The position numbers and the translations under genes are program-made. DNA of 64,000 nucleotides from Hyphomonas sp. (GTDB lineage Bacteria > Pseudomonadota > Alphaproteobacteria > Caulobacterales > Hyphomonadaceae), in NCBI RefSeq assembly GCF_018402285.1, contig NZ_JAGYJH010000006.1, positions 434,847 to 498,846 of the forward strand, read 5' to 3'. A model generated the notes under the pieces. The model was not told the DNA's origin. It made no database searches and saw nothing but the letters and a program-made list of their open reading frames with translations. This document shows, in pieces, positions 1-10,306 of the stretch. Position 1 is the first letter of the stretch. Every line of letters begins with the position of its first letter.

Positions 1-2596
<2,596 letters not shown>

Positions 2597-2863
2597 GGGT
2601 TCGTGGTCTCCTCACAGGCGGTCAAACGGCTGCCCGATAGCAGGGAGTCGGGCGCGGGGGCAAGGCGCAAGGTGCGTGCCCGACCCCCGATACAGGGGGA
2701 AGCACGCTGCCTTGCGCGGTGCTACGGGGTGTAGCGAAGGAAATCCAGATGAAACGCTCTGCGCGCCGCATTTGTGTCCAGCCCGATTGCCCCGCGCGGT
2801 GACACAGAGGCGGCCCGATTCGCGATCGTTTCCGGAAACAGGGATCAGAGGAGGGACCAAACC

Positions 2864-3310
2864 ATGAAAGCCACACTTTTCGCCGCCGCAGCGGCGCTGC
2901 TCCTGTCTGCTTGCCAGACAGCTTCTGAGGCCGCGCCGCAAGCTCAGCCGGCCGTTGAACGGATCGAAATCATCAAGGAAGTGCAGGTCGAGACCACACC
3001 CAATCTCTTCATTCTCTACACGCTGAAAGAGGGCGTCACGCCCGAGCAGTTCGAGAACTGGGTCGTCACCACCGACCAGCCCGCCATGCGCAGCCTCGCC
3101 CGCGTCCAGTCCTTCCGCACCTACCGTGCCGAGCGCCTGCTGATGGGCGAGGGCGCTCCCGGGGTCGGCTATATCGAAGCCTTTGCCATCCCCGACCTTG
3201 AAGGCTTCACCACTGAGGACATGGGCGGCGAGACCGTCCAGAAAGTGATGGGCGAATTCATGGGCCTTGTCGAAGCCCCCCAATTCATCATCGTCTCTGA
3301 GGTCAAATAG
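2864..3310 (+). CDS. Lipoprotein with REDY-like/HapK-type domain
   Basis: A 148-residue predicted lipoprotein. The start at 2864 is chosen because GAGGAGGG lies 8 bases upstream and the protein then begins with a clean signal peptide (MKATLFAAAAALLLSAC) ending in a lipobox cysteine. The mature part (residues about 45-148) has the pattern LFILYTLKEGVTPEQFENWV, AMRSL..VQSFRTYR, GYIEAF.I.DLEGF. It resembles REDY-like (HapK-type) ferredoxin-fold proteins, small alpha/beta-barrel dimers. That assignment rests on pattern recall and no search was run. The enzyme activity, if any, is unknown. It is divergent from carB across a 267-base spacer. Confidence 0.72.
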   Translation: MKATLFAAAAALLLSACQTASEAAPQAQPAVERIEIIKEVQVETTPNLFILYTLKEGVTPEQFENWVVTTDQPAMRSLARVQSFRTYRAERLLMGEGAPGVGYIEAFAIPDLEGFTTEDMGGETVQKVMGEFMGLVEAPQFIIVSEVK

Positions 3311-3378
3311 GTATCGCAGGGTTGGCATCCATTGCCAAAGCCCTGCATTCTGCCGCCTGAGTAGAGGAGGGAATGGAC

Positions 3379-4587
3379 ATGGTACTCAGATTTCGCATTG
3401 CAGCCTTTACCTTGCTGGCATGGGGAATGGCCGCAACCGGCGCCCATGCAGACACCTGTGACACCGAGCGCCTGCCGCAGGCGCTGGAAACCAGCATGCA
3501 GCAGATCACGAGCGCCGAGCAGTTCCAGAAATCCCTTCTGGAGATCGACGGGCATGTCGGGCGCTGCCCGGATCATCCCTGGATCAACCTGATGGGGGCA
3601 GCCATGGACATGCAGGTCTATGACGCGATGGTCCGAGGCTCCAATAATCAGATCAATCAGGACTCTTACAGCTATCTGTTGCGGGCCTTTTCCCGGTCCA
3701 ACAAGTTCATCGAAGTTCCGGCCGAGAACCGGCAGGATCGTCTGGCCGTTCCGCTGCCTGGGGGCGGTGTGGGACAATTGAAGTACCAGGCTGCCTCCAC
3801 CAATCGCAGGACCATCATTGAAACGTTGATGCAGATCGCCAGGCTCGGCTCCGTCCACCCCTATCTCGCTGCAGAGACCCCGCCCGCCTGCTCGGGCTGG
3901 CTCAACTCTGATACGCAGACGGTTGGCTACGCCATCAAGAAAGAGGCCGACCTGATCTTCCAGCCTTTCATGGACGCGGCGGCAGCTGCCTGCAGGGACC
4001 CTGAAGAAATCCGCCTCCGTTTGCCGCTGGCCGTCACCGCGACAACCTATGCGAACCTTGTCGGACGGGAGGAAGTCACCGAGCCTGAAAAGATCCGCGA
4101 ACTGCTGGAGAAGGCGCGCGCGGCGCGGGACGCTTATCTGGATGGGCGCGATTTCGACACCTTCTATTCAAAATTTGATAATGGCCGGCTCGACACCCAA
4201 CTGCGCAAGCATGGCATTGATCCGCAGGCGGGCCTCCTGCCGCGCGATCTCTGGTTCACGCCAGAGCATATCCGCAGCGAGAAGATGGTGTTCTCCCTCG
4301 CCATGGCGCTCAGCGAGGAATGGGCCGGTATTGCCGCCCGGATGGCAGCCGGTAGCGAAACTGCGTCCTCGGGCGGCGCGCTCTACACCCGGTTCGCGTA
4401 CGGTGTGCTTAATGAAGGACGCGCGGCGGGGCTGGAGGATGAGACGCGCGGCGCCCTGCGGTCTGCGCTCCGGGATGTACAGGAAAGCCGCGTGCGTGCC
4501 CCTTCTATGGACGGGCAGGAGCTGCCGCCGCAATGGCTGTTCGACACGCTGATGAACACGGCCGCTGCTCTACCATCAGGAGATTGA
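3379..4587 (+). CDS. Exported protein of unknown function, first of a tandem pair
   Basis: A 402-residue protein with a signal peptide (MVLRFRIAAFTLLAWGMAATGAHA) and a predominantly helical, Cys-containing mature part. I chose the ATG at 3379 over 3373 because GAGGAGGG ends at 3371, leaving a normal 7-base spacing only for 3379. It shares motifs with the next gene: HP...AETPP near the middle, WFTPE..(R/G)SE..V.S...A near residue 300, and a similar C-terminal helix. I do not recognise a family. No lipobox or transmembrane segment is evident after the signal, so a periplasmic location is inferred. Confidence 0.8.
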   Translation: MVLRFRIAAFTLLAWGMAATGAHADTCDTERLPQALETSMQQITSAEQFQKSLLEIDGHVGRCPDHPWINLMGAAMDMQVYDAMVRGSNNQINQDSYSYLLRAFSRSNKFIEVPAENRQDRLAVPLPGGGVGQLKYQAASTNRRTIIETLMQIARLGSVHPYLAAETPPACSGWLNSDTQTVGYAIKKEADLIFQPFMDAAAAACRDPEEIRLRLPLAVTATTYANLVGREEVTEPEKIRELLEKARAARDAYLDGRDFDTFYSKFDNGRLDTQLRKHGIDPQAGLLPRDLWFTPEHIRSEKMVFSLAMALSEEWAGIAARMAAGSETASSGGALYTRFAYGVLNEGRAAGLEDETRGALRSALRDVQESRVRAPSMDGQELPPQWLFDTLMNTAAALPSGD

Positions 4588-4588
4588 T

Positions 4589-5806
4589 ATGATCCGTCGA
4601 CTGAAATATGCGCTGATTGCCGGCATTGCTACTCTGACAGCGCCGGCGGCGATGGCAGAGGACTGCGGGCCAGAAGAGATCACAAAGGCAACACTGGACC
4701 TGCGGAAAATGCTGACGCTGGGGACGTCGGACGGACAGGCACAAGCCGCTGCGAGCCGGATCGATGCGCAGGCGCGCGCCTGTCCGGAAACAGCCTGGAT
4801 CCGCGTGATCGCGGCTGGGGCAGAGATAAATCTGTTCGAGCGTCATGAGGCCGCCGAGCCGCAGGCTTCAGACTCAATGCTGGCGCAACGCTTCGGGCAT
4901 GTTGAGCGGGCCTACGCGCATCTTGAGTATTTCCGCCTGAACAAGCCGGAGGATTTCCGGCACGGGGCTGTTCGCCTCGCCTATGATGAATGGGCCGACG
5001 TGGCGGAAAGGGTGATGCAGGCTATGCTGCGGGTTGCAGAGAAGGGGCATGTCCATCCGCTAGTTTCAGAGACACCGCCACAGCTGGCCTGCGACTATGT
5101 CGTCAAGCGCATGGCCACGACGGCGAGCGGTTACCGGTACAGGGCGAGCTTTCCGGCATTGAATTACCTGAACGCGGCCGCCGATGTCTGCCGTCAGTCG
5201 CAGGACCGGCTGGATTGGAGTGTGCTCAATCAGCGAGCCGAGCAGCTGGTGATCCGAGTAAAGGACGGGCACATATCCGATCCGCTCCGTGTCCGCTGGG
5301 CGCTGCGGGAAGCCTACCGGGATTCGCGCCAGTTTCTGGATGGGCGCCCGGCGCCTTACTCGTTTTGGGCACAGTCTGACGAAACGGCTCTCATGGAGCT
5401 GATCGCGCAACACAATGTCAGCCTGAAGTTCTACGACGACAGTACCGAAATTCCGAGGGCGGACTGGTTCACGCCGGAGAACACCGGCAGCGAAGACACG
5501 GTCTACTCGATTGGCCTTGCCGTCAGCCGGATGTGGACACCGCTGGCGGCGGGCGTGACAGATGCGCAGATTTCGGATGTGGCCAAGGCGCGCAACACCG
5601 TATTGATGGCAATTCGGGAATTTGGCGCCGAGGCGGACGCCGCCGGGCAAACCGTTGCCGGGCGCAAAACGATCCTCGAGGCTGTCTCTGCTTTCCAGGC
5701 GGGCGACATTCGCACCCCGGAAACAGCAACACTGCCGGCTATGCCGGATTGGTTGGTCAGTCTGATCGAAGGAACATTTCAAAACAGGATTGATGAAGCG
5801 GGTTGA
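4589..5806 (+). CDS. Exported protein of unknown function, second of a tandem pair
   Basis: A 405-residue protein with signal peptide MIRRLKYALIAGIATLTAPAAMA. It begins one base after the stop of its upstream neighbour, with CAGGAGA as ribosome-binding site, so the two are almost certainly co-transcribed and translationally coupled. It is similar to that neighbour along its whole length: a cysteine-bearing first mature segment, the HPLVSETPP block, the DSRQFLDGR block matching ARDAYLDGR, and DWFTPENTGSE. The pair therefore looks like a local duplication that has diverged strongly. No catalytic signature is recognised and the function is unknown. Confidence 0.8.
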   Translation: MIRRLKYALIAGIATLTAPAAMAEDCGPEEITKATLDLRKMLTLGTSDGQAQAAASRIDAQARACPETAWIRVIAAGAEINLFERHEAAEPQASDSMLAQRFGHVERAYAHLEYFRLNKPEDFRHGAVRLAYDEWADVAERVMQAMLRVAEKGHVHPLVSETPPQLACDYVVKRMATTASGYRYRASFPALNYLNAAADVCRQSQDRLDWSVLNQRAEQLVIRVKDGHISDPLRVRWALREAYRDSRQFLDGRPAPYSFWAQSDETALMELIAQHNVSLKFYDDSTEIPRADWFTPENTGSEDTVYSIGLAVSRMWTPLAAGVTDAQISDVAKARNTVLMAIREFGAEADAAGQTVAGRKTILEAVSAFQAGDIRTPETATLPAMPDWLVSLIEGTFQNRIDEAG

Positions 5807-5896
5807 AGCACGCCTCCGCGCGAGACCCTTTTGAATGAAAATCCCGTCCCCAGGGGAGGCGTGGGAACGGAGCCTTCACTTGCCATGGGCTGGAAA

Positions 5897-6241
5897 TTAC
5901 CAGCTGCGGCCGTCATTGGGATACCGGTCGCGGGCATCGACAACGCCGTCGCCATCGCTGTCATAGTTGTACGGATCATAATTGTCCGGGCGGTTGCCGG
6001 TTCCGCAGTCGCCTGCCTTGCTGCAACCGCGCGCCGCGCCGGCAACACCGCCGACCGCTGCGCCAATGGCTGCGCCGCGTGTGGCGTCGCCGTCACCAAC
6101 ATTGTTGCCGATGGCTGCGCCGGCTGCGGCGCCAAGGGCTGCGCCCGCGACGGCATTGCGCTCGGCTGTGCCGGAAGATGTGCAGGCCGCCATTGCCAGA
6201 GCGCTGGCGCCGATCGCGGCAAATTTCAGATAACCTGTCAT
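5897..6241 (-). CDS. Glycine-zipper lipoprotein with Asp-rich C-terminal motif
   Basis: A 114-residue lipoprotein. The start at 6241 gives MTGYLKFAAIGASALAMAAC, a short signal peptide with lipobox, preceded by AAGGAA. Residues about 28-75 are a glycine-zipper stretch of the form VAGAALGAAAGAAIGNNVG, typical of small outer-membrane lipoproteins of the Gly-zipper_OmpA class. The C-terminus carries DSDGDGVVDARDRYPND, a calcium-loop-like pattern of the thrombospondin type 3/dockerin kind. It converges on the second exported paralogue. An envelope role is inferred and the precise function is unknown. Confidence 0.78.
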   Translation of the reverse strand: MTGYLKFAAIGASALAMAACTSSGTAERNAVAGAALGAAAGAAIGNNVGDGDATRGAAIGAAVGGVAGAARGCSKAGDCGTGNRPDNYDPYNYDSDGDGVVDARDRYPNDGRSW

Positions 6242-6314
6242 GGGACGTTCCTTTTCTGTCTGATGGAGTAGGAACGTCGGGTCATCAGGTTTGTTCCGGC
6301 ATATTACGCCGAGG

Positions 6315-7049
6315 TCAGCTCCAGCGCTTGGAGAGCCGCTGGCCGATAAGGTCCACATCGCCTTTTTCAGCGCCATTATAGCCGGTCACGGCATCAGCCA
6401 CGAACGGGTTGTCCAGGCGCTCCTGGCCAAAGGTGGACATCGGCCCATGGCCGGGCACAAACCGCATGCCCTCGCCGAGCGGCCAGAGCTTTCCGGTGAT
6501 CGAGTCGATCAGCTGCTGGTGATTGCCGCGCGGAAAATCCGTCCGCCCGACAGAGCCCCGGAACAGAACATCTCCGACAAAGGCCAGCGCGCCCTCCTGA
6601 TGATAGATCACAACATGGCCTGGCGTATGTCCGGGGCAGTGGGCGACGCCAAACTGGTTGCCGGCAAGCTCCAGAACATCGCCGTCATCAAGGTAACGGT
6701 CGGGCGTCACATTCTTTCCGTCGCGAATGCCATAGCGCGCGCCGCTGGCTTCCACTTCGTCCAGAAGCCACTGGTCGTCCTCGTGCGGGCCGATGATCGG
6801 GCAGCCAGTGCGCTCTTTGACCGCCATGGCGGCGCCGACATGGTCTAGGTGCCCATGGGTGAGCCATACAGCGACAATCTTCACGCCGAAATGATCGGCC
6901 GCCTGCATCAGCTTGTCGATCTCCCCGCCGGGGTCCACGAACACGCCTTCCATGGTCTGGGTGGACCAGATCATCGAGGTGTTCTGCTGCAGCGGGGTCA
7001 CCGGAATGATCCGGATCTCGAGTTTCGGGGCGGGGGTTTGCTCGGTCAT
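6315..7049 (-). CDS. MBL-fold metallo-hydrolase, glyoxalase II-like (YcbL type)
   Basis: A 244-residue cytoplasmic enzyme with the metallo-beta-lactamase metal-binding motif THGHLDHVG (residues about 64-72), a further histidine in AHCPGHTPGH, an aspartate in FVGDVLF and a histidine in VPGHGP. This is the complete ligand set of the fold. Length and motif spacing fit the short hydroxyacylglutathione hydrolase-like (YcbL) group, which lacks the full C-terminal glutathione-binding domain of GloB. The substrate is therefore uncertain and thioester hydrolysis is the likely chemistry. It lies upstream of the glycine-zipper lipoprotein on the same strand, 73 bases away. Confidence 0.88.
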   Translation of the reverse strand: MTEQTPAPKLEIRIIPVTPLQQNTSMIWSTQTMEGVFVDPGGEIDKLMQAADHFGVKIVAVWLTHGHLDHVGAAMAVKERTGCPIIGPHEDDQWLLDEVEASGARYGIRDGKNVTPDRYLDDGDVLELAGNQFGVAHCPGHTPGHVVIYHQEGALAFVGDVLFRGSVGRTDFPRGNHQQLIDSITGKLWPLGEGMRFVPGHGPMSTFGQERLDNPFVADAVTGYNGAEKGDVDLIGQRLSKRWS

Positions 7050-7161
7050 CCTGGCAAGATAGCGATCCCGGCCGTCTTCGCAATGCAGCCTGTTCTCCCT
7101 TTTCGCCTGCCGGACGCCGGGTTAACTAGGTAACGACACGTTTTATCAGGAGCGCTCCGCC

Positions 7162-8133
7162 ATGCCGCAATCCCGCCCCCCCATCCGCGCGAACGGACTT
7201 GGCGATATTCTGGGCGGGCGCGGCAGCATCATCCTGATCGCCCTGATCGGCCTCTTCATCTACTGGCAGTCCAACCAGAAGGAAGTGCCCTTTGCGCCCG
7301 GCAGCAAGCAGTTCAACACCATGTCAATCGCCGACGAGATCAAGCTCGGCCAGCAATCCTATCTTCAGATTCTCCAGCAGGAGCAGAGCCAGGGCAACAC
7401 GGTGCTCTGCGCCGATGAGGCGAGCTGCCAGGGCGACGCGCGCGTGCTGACGGAAAAAGTGCGCGGCATCGGAGAGCGCCTGCAGCGCGCCGCCCTCGAG
7501 CTGGAAAACGATTATCGTCGCGCCGGCTACGACATGCCCGGCGTCGTGGAGCAGTTCAACTGGACCTATTATGTGGTCGACTCGGCAACACCCAACGCCT
7601 TCTGCCTGCCCGGCGGCTATGTGGCCGTCTACACCGGCATCCTGGATATCACCGGAAACTATGATGGCCGTGTCACGCTTGATGACGTTGCCGATGAGAA
7701 CAAGCTCGCCGTGGTCATGGGCCATGAGATCGGCCACGCACTCGCCCATCACGGCGCGGCGCGGATGAGCACGCAGCAGATGATGCAGATTGGACAGGTC
7801 GCGCTCGCCGTGGGGGTAGGGGACATGGACGCGGGCCAGCGCATGGCGGTGCTCCAGGCGTTCGGCGTCGCTGCGCAGGGAGGCTTCCTGGCCTTCTCGC
7901 GTGACCATGAAACCCAGGCTGACAAGATCGGCCTCGATCTGCTGGTGCGCGCCTGTTACGACCCGCGCGAGGCGCCCGAGCTCTGGGAGCGGATGGGCGA
8001 GATCGGCGGCGGCCAGAGCCCGCCCGAATGGATGAGCACCCACCCGGCCTCTGAAACCCGCGCGGAAAACTTCCGCAAATGGATGCCGGACGCCATTGCC
8101 GAATATGAGCGCCGCTGCGGCGCGCTCAACTGA
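7162..8133 (+). CDS. M48-family metallopeptidase, membrane-anchored
   Basis: A 323-residue zinc peptidase. The catalytic motif HEIGHALAHH lies at residues about 190-199 and a third ligand is expected in the FSRDHETQADKIGLDLL block. A single N-terminal hydrophobic segment (GSIILIALIGLFIYW, residues about 25-39) and no lipobox suggest an inner-membrane anchor with the catalytic domain in the periplasm. The ATG at 7162 follows CAGGAGCG. Relatives include HtpX-like and BepA/LoiP-type proteases, which degrade or remodel misassembled envelope proteins; the exact substrate here is not known. Confidence 0.9.
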   Translation: MPQSRPPIRANGLGDILGGRGSIILIALIGLFIYWQSNQKEVPFAPGSKQFNTMSIADEIKLGQQSYLQILQQEQSQGNTVLCADEASCQGDARVLTEKVRGIGERLQRAALELENDYRRAGYDMPGVVEQFNWTYYVVDSATPNAFCLPGGYVAVYTGILDITGNYDGRVTLDDVADENKLAVVMGHEIGHALAHHGAARMSTQQMMQIGQVALAVGVGDMDAGQRMAVLQAFGVAAQGGFLAFSRDHETQADKIGLDLLVRACYDPREAPELWERMGEIGGGQSPPEWMSTHPASETRAENFRKWMPDAIAEYERRCGALN

Positions 8134-8353
8134 AAACGGCCCCCGCCGCAAAGCGAGGGCCGCCAAGGGCCATTCCCCATCGTGAAAGGGCGCAGCCTTG
8201 CGAGCCTTGCCCTTCCGCCCTTCAAATCTGAGTAATCCGCCAAACCTGAACCATCGGCAACAATGCCGGCAGTCACGGTTCAGTGAACTGTCTGGACGCC
8301 GAAACGGCCCGGCCCTAGCGTTGTCCGTCAAAAACCGGGGGAGACTATAGTCC

Positions 8354-9418
8354 GTGCAATCGATCTATTGGGTGCTCACCTGGGCATGCCACCGGCGCTG
8401 CGTGCATTGCTATGATGACCGCTTCCGCCCCTATGTCCGCAGCGCGCTGACCGACGTCGTCGCTGAAGGCCAGCGCGCCTATGAGGCAATCCTCGCCAAT
8501 CTGCCCGATGACCTTGGCTGGACCGATGCCGAGGGCACCCGCCAGCCCACCACGCTCATCCTGGCGGGCGGCGAGCTCCTGATCGACGGGGTGCGCGAGG
8601 AGCTTTTCTACCCCGTGCTCGACGCCATCGCGCGGCGCTGGCCGGACAATCCGCCCCGCATCTCCATCCAGACAACCGGAGACGTCCTGACGCCCGACCA
8701 TCTCGATGCCATTCTGGCGCGCGGCGTCTGCGCCATCGCGATTGCGTCCATTGATGATTATCATGTCGGCATGAAGGGCGAGCGCAAGTTCCGCTTCATG
8801 CAGGAAATCCGTACCCTGATGGCGTCGCGCGGCGTTCAGGAAACCTCCATTGGCGGCGCAAAGGACGCGCGCCTCAAATCACCGGATGCCTCCAGCCGAC
8901 CGGAGAAAGGCGCGCCCACCTTCCTCTTCTTCGGCGCCCAGCCCGACCTCTGGATCGGCGAGCTTTGGCCACGCGGCCGCGCCTGGGCCAACGGCCTCTC
9001 GAATGCAGACTATTCGGTGAATTTCTGCGCGCGCTGGTCAGGCGCAAAAAACTTCCTGAAACTCGGGCAGGCGGGCAGCGAAATCGCGCTGGAGCCGGAC
9101 GGCGCCATCTATCCCTGCTGTCTCAAGACCAAAGCCCCCCTCGGCTCGCTCGCCGAAGAGCGCCTTGAAGATATCCTCCAAAGCGTCGCAACCCTGCCAG
9201 CCATCCAGGCGCTCAACGCCGGAGACCCGGAAGGCATGGGCCTTACCTCTGGCTGGAGCCGCGAGGAATTCCGCCAGAAAGCCGTCGCCACCGATGGCAA
9301 GGGGCGCCAGGTCGCCAATGTCTGCCTCGGCTGCGACCGGTATTTCGACGAGCATCTCAGTGCAGAGCTTCGGGATCTGCGTGCCGTGCGCCGCTCCCGC
9401 GCCGCCCTGCCAGCCTGA
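8354..9418 (+). CDS. Radical SAM protein with SPASM-like cysteine tail
   Basis: A 354-residue protein starting at a GTG (8354) nine bases after GGGGGAGA. CHRRCVHC at residues 12-19 is the CxxxCxxC loop that holds the radical SAM [4Fe-4S] cluster, and LILAGGELL follows as the SAM-contacting GGE. The C-terminal third has further cysteines (FCARW, YPCCLKTK, VCLGCDRYF) in the manner of SPASM/twitch domains, together with the typical phrase LGSLAEERLEDIL. SPASM enzymes often modify peptides or act as sulfatase-maturing enzymes, but I see no precursor peptide or sulfatase beside it. The substrate is unknown. Confidence 0.88.
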   Translation: MQSIYWVLTWACHRRCVHCYDDRFRPYVRSALTDVVAEGQRAYEAILANLPDDLGWTDAEGTRQPTTLILAGGELLIDGVREELFYPVLDAIARRWPDNPPRISIQTTGDVLTPDHLDAILARGVCAIAIASIDDYHVGMKGERKFRFMQEIRTLMASRGVQETSIGGAKDARLKSPDASSRPEKGAPTFLFFGAQPDLWIGELWPRGRAWANGLSNADYSVNFCARWSGAKNFLKLGQAGSEIALEPDGAIYPCCLKTKAPLGSLAEERLEDILQSVATLPAIQALNAGDPEGMGLTSGWSREEFRQKAVATDGKGRQVANVCLGCDRYFDEHLSAELRDLRAVRRSRAALPA

Positions 9419-9428
9419 CCGGTGGCGC

Positions 9429-9471
9429 AAAAAAAAGCCGCGAAGGCTCCTCCTCCCGGAACCTTCGCGGC
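9429..9471 (-). terminator. Strong hairpin with U-tract on the minus strand
   Basis: Perfect 10-bp arms GCCGCGAAGG (9437-9446) and CCTTCGCGGC (9462-9471) with a 15-base loop. On the minus strand the hairpin is followed at once by eight T residues (9436-9429), the form of an intrinsic terminator. Both flanking genes lie on the plus strand, so the transcript it would end is not obvious. On the plus strand the loop reads CTCCTCCTCCC, an anti-Shine-Dalgarno-like sequence. Confidence 0.6.
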
Positions 9472-9579
9472 CATGCAATGCAGTCCGCGCCGTCCACCGG
9501 CGTCACCCAGCCTGCAGTGTATAAAGTGAGCAGCGTGGGCCCCTCCAGGCCCGCAACCAAAAAAGGCTACACTTTTTTA

Positions 9580-9594
9580 CATACCACTGGTATG
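9580..9594. promoter_or_regulatory. Perfect palindrome, probable operator of the adjacent TetR gene
   Basis: CATACCA-C-TGGTATG is an exact inverted repeat with 7-base arms, 22 bases before the TetR start codon and just after an A/T-rich run that could hold a promoter. TetR-family repressors commonly bind such short palindromes in their own promoters, so autoregulation is the simplest reading. Confidence 0.65.
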
Positions 9595-9616
9595 CTGGGA
9601 CGCAAGGGGTGTGGGG

Positions 9617-10216
9617 ATGCCTAAACGCACAAAAGAGCAGGCCGCTGAAACGCGCGACACATTGTTGCGCGCGGCCAGGGAATTGTTTTCAAATCAAGGC
9701 TTTGCGAATACCAGCCTGGCCGCCGTTGTGGCCGCAGCCGGCACGACCAAGGGCGCGCTCTTTCATTATTTTAGCAGTAAGGAAGTGCTTTTTCTCGAAG
9801 TCTGGACCGCGCTCCAGGTCGAAATGGACGCCGCCGCCCGCCAGGCCGCCGTTGCGGCGCGCTCCAGATCCGACCCCTACGCGGCTTTCCTTGCCGGCTG
9901 CCGGGTGTACCTGGAATGGGCGACAAGGCCGGATTATCAGACCGTCGTCCTCATCGATGGCCCCTCTGTCCTGGGCATGGCCCGCTGGCATGAACTCGAT
10001 TTCCAGCTCGGCATGGACAACATGACCCGAGGCGCCGCCTACCTCGCCGGCCAGGGTCTCCTGCCGGAAGCCAGCATTCGCCCCGCCGCAGTCCTCCTGC
10101 AGGCCGCGCTCAACGGGGCGGGCTTTGCCCTTGCCTCCAGCTACCGGGATGTCACCGCCGAAGAACTCTTCGCCACCTTCGAGCAGATCCTGCGCGGGCT
10201 GAAGCATTCCGCATAG
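9617..10216 (+). CDS. TetR/AcrR-family transcriptional regulator
   Basis: A 199-residue DNA-binding repressor. Residues about 8-55 form the canonical helix-turn-helix: TRDTLLRAARELFSNQGF, then SLAAVVAAAGTTKGALFHYF, then SSKEVLF. The C-terminal ligand-binding half is divergent, so the effector cannot be read. The ATG at 9617 is preferred to the upstream GTG because AAGGGG (9604-9609) is then correctly spaced. A perfect palindrome lies immediately upstream. The next gene, an aminotransferase 90 bases downstream, or the radical SAM gene upstream could be co-regulated. Confidence 0.92.
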   Translation: MPKRTKEQAAETRDTLLRAARELFSNQGFANTSLAAVVAAAGTTKGALFHYFSSKEVLFLEVWTALQVEMDAAARQAAVAARSRSDPYAAFLAGCRVYLEWATRPDYQTVVLIDGPSVLGMARWHELDFQLGMDNMTRGAAYLAGQGLLPEASIRPAAVLLQAALNGAGFALASSYRDVTAEELFATFEQILRGLKHSA

Positions 10217-10306
10217 ACTTCGCGCCTTGATGCCAGCTCGCGGGGTTTATTATGCGGCCGAAAGCCGATACGGGTCACCGCGAAAGAAACGGAAGGTCCT
10301 CTCCTC

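Noticed and set aside
5809-5863. Inverted repeat CACGCCTCC/GGAGGCGTG between convergent genes as a terminator
   Set aside because: The 37-base loop and missing T-run make an intrinsic terminator unlikely.
8137-8162. CGGCCC/GGGCCG after the M48 gene as a terminator
   Set aside because: The stem is only 6 bp with a 14-base loop and no T-tract.
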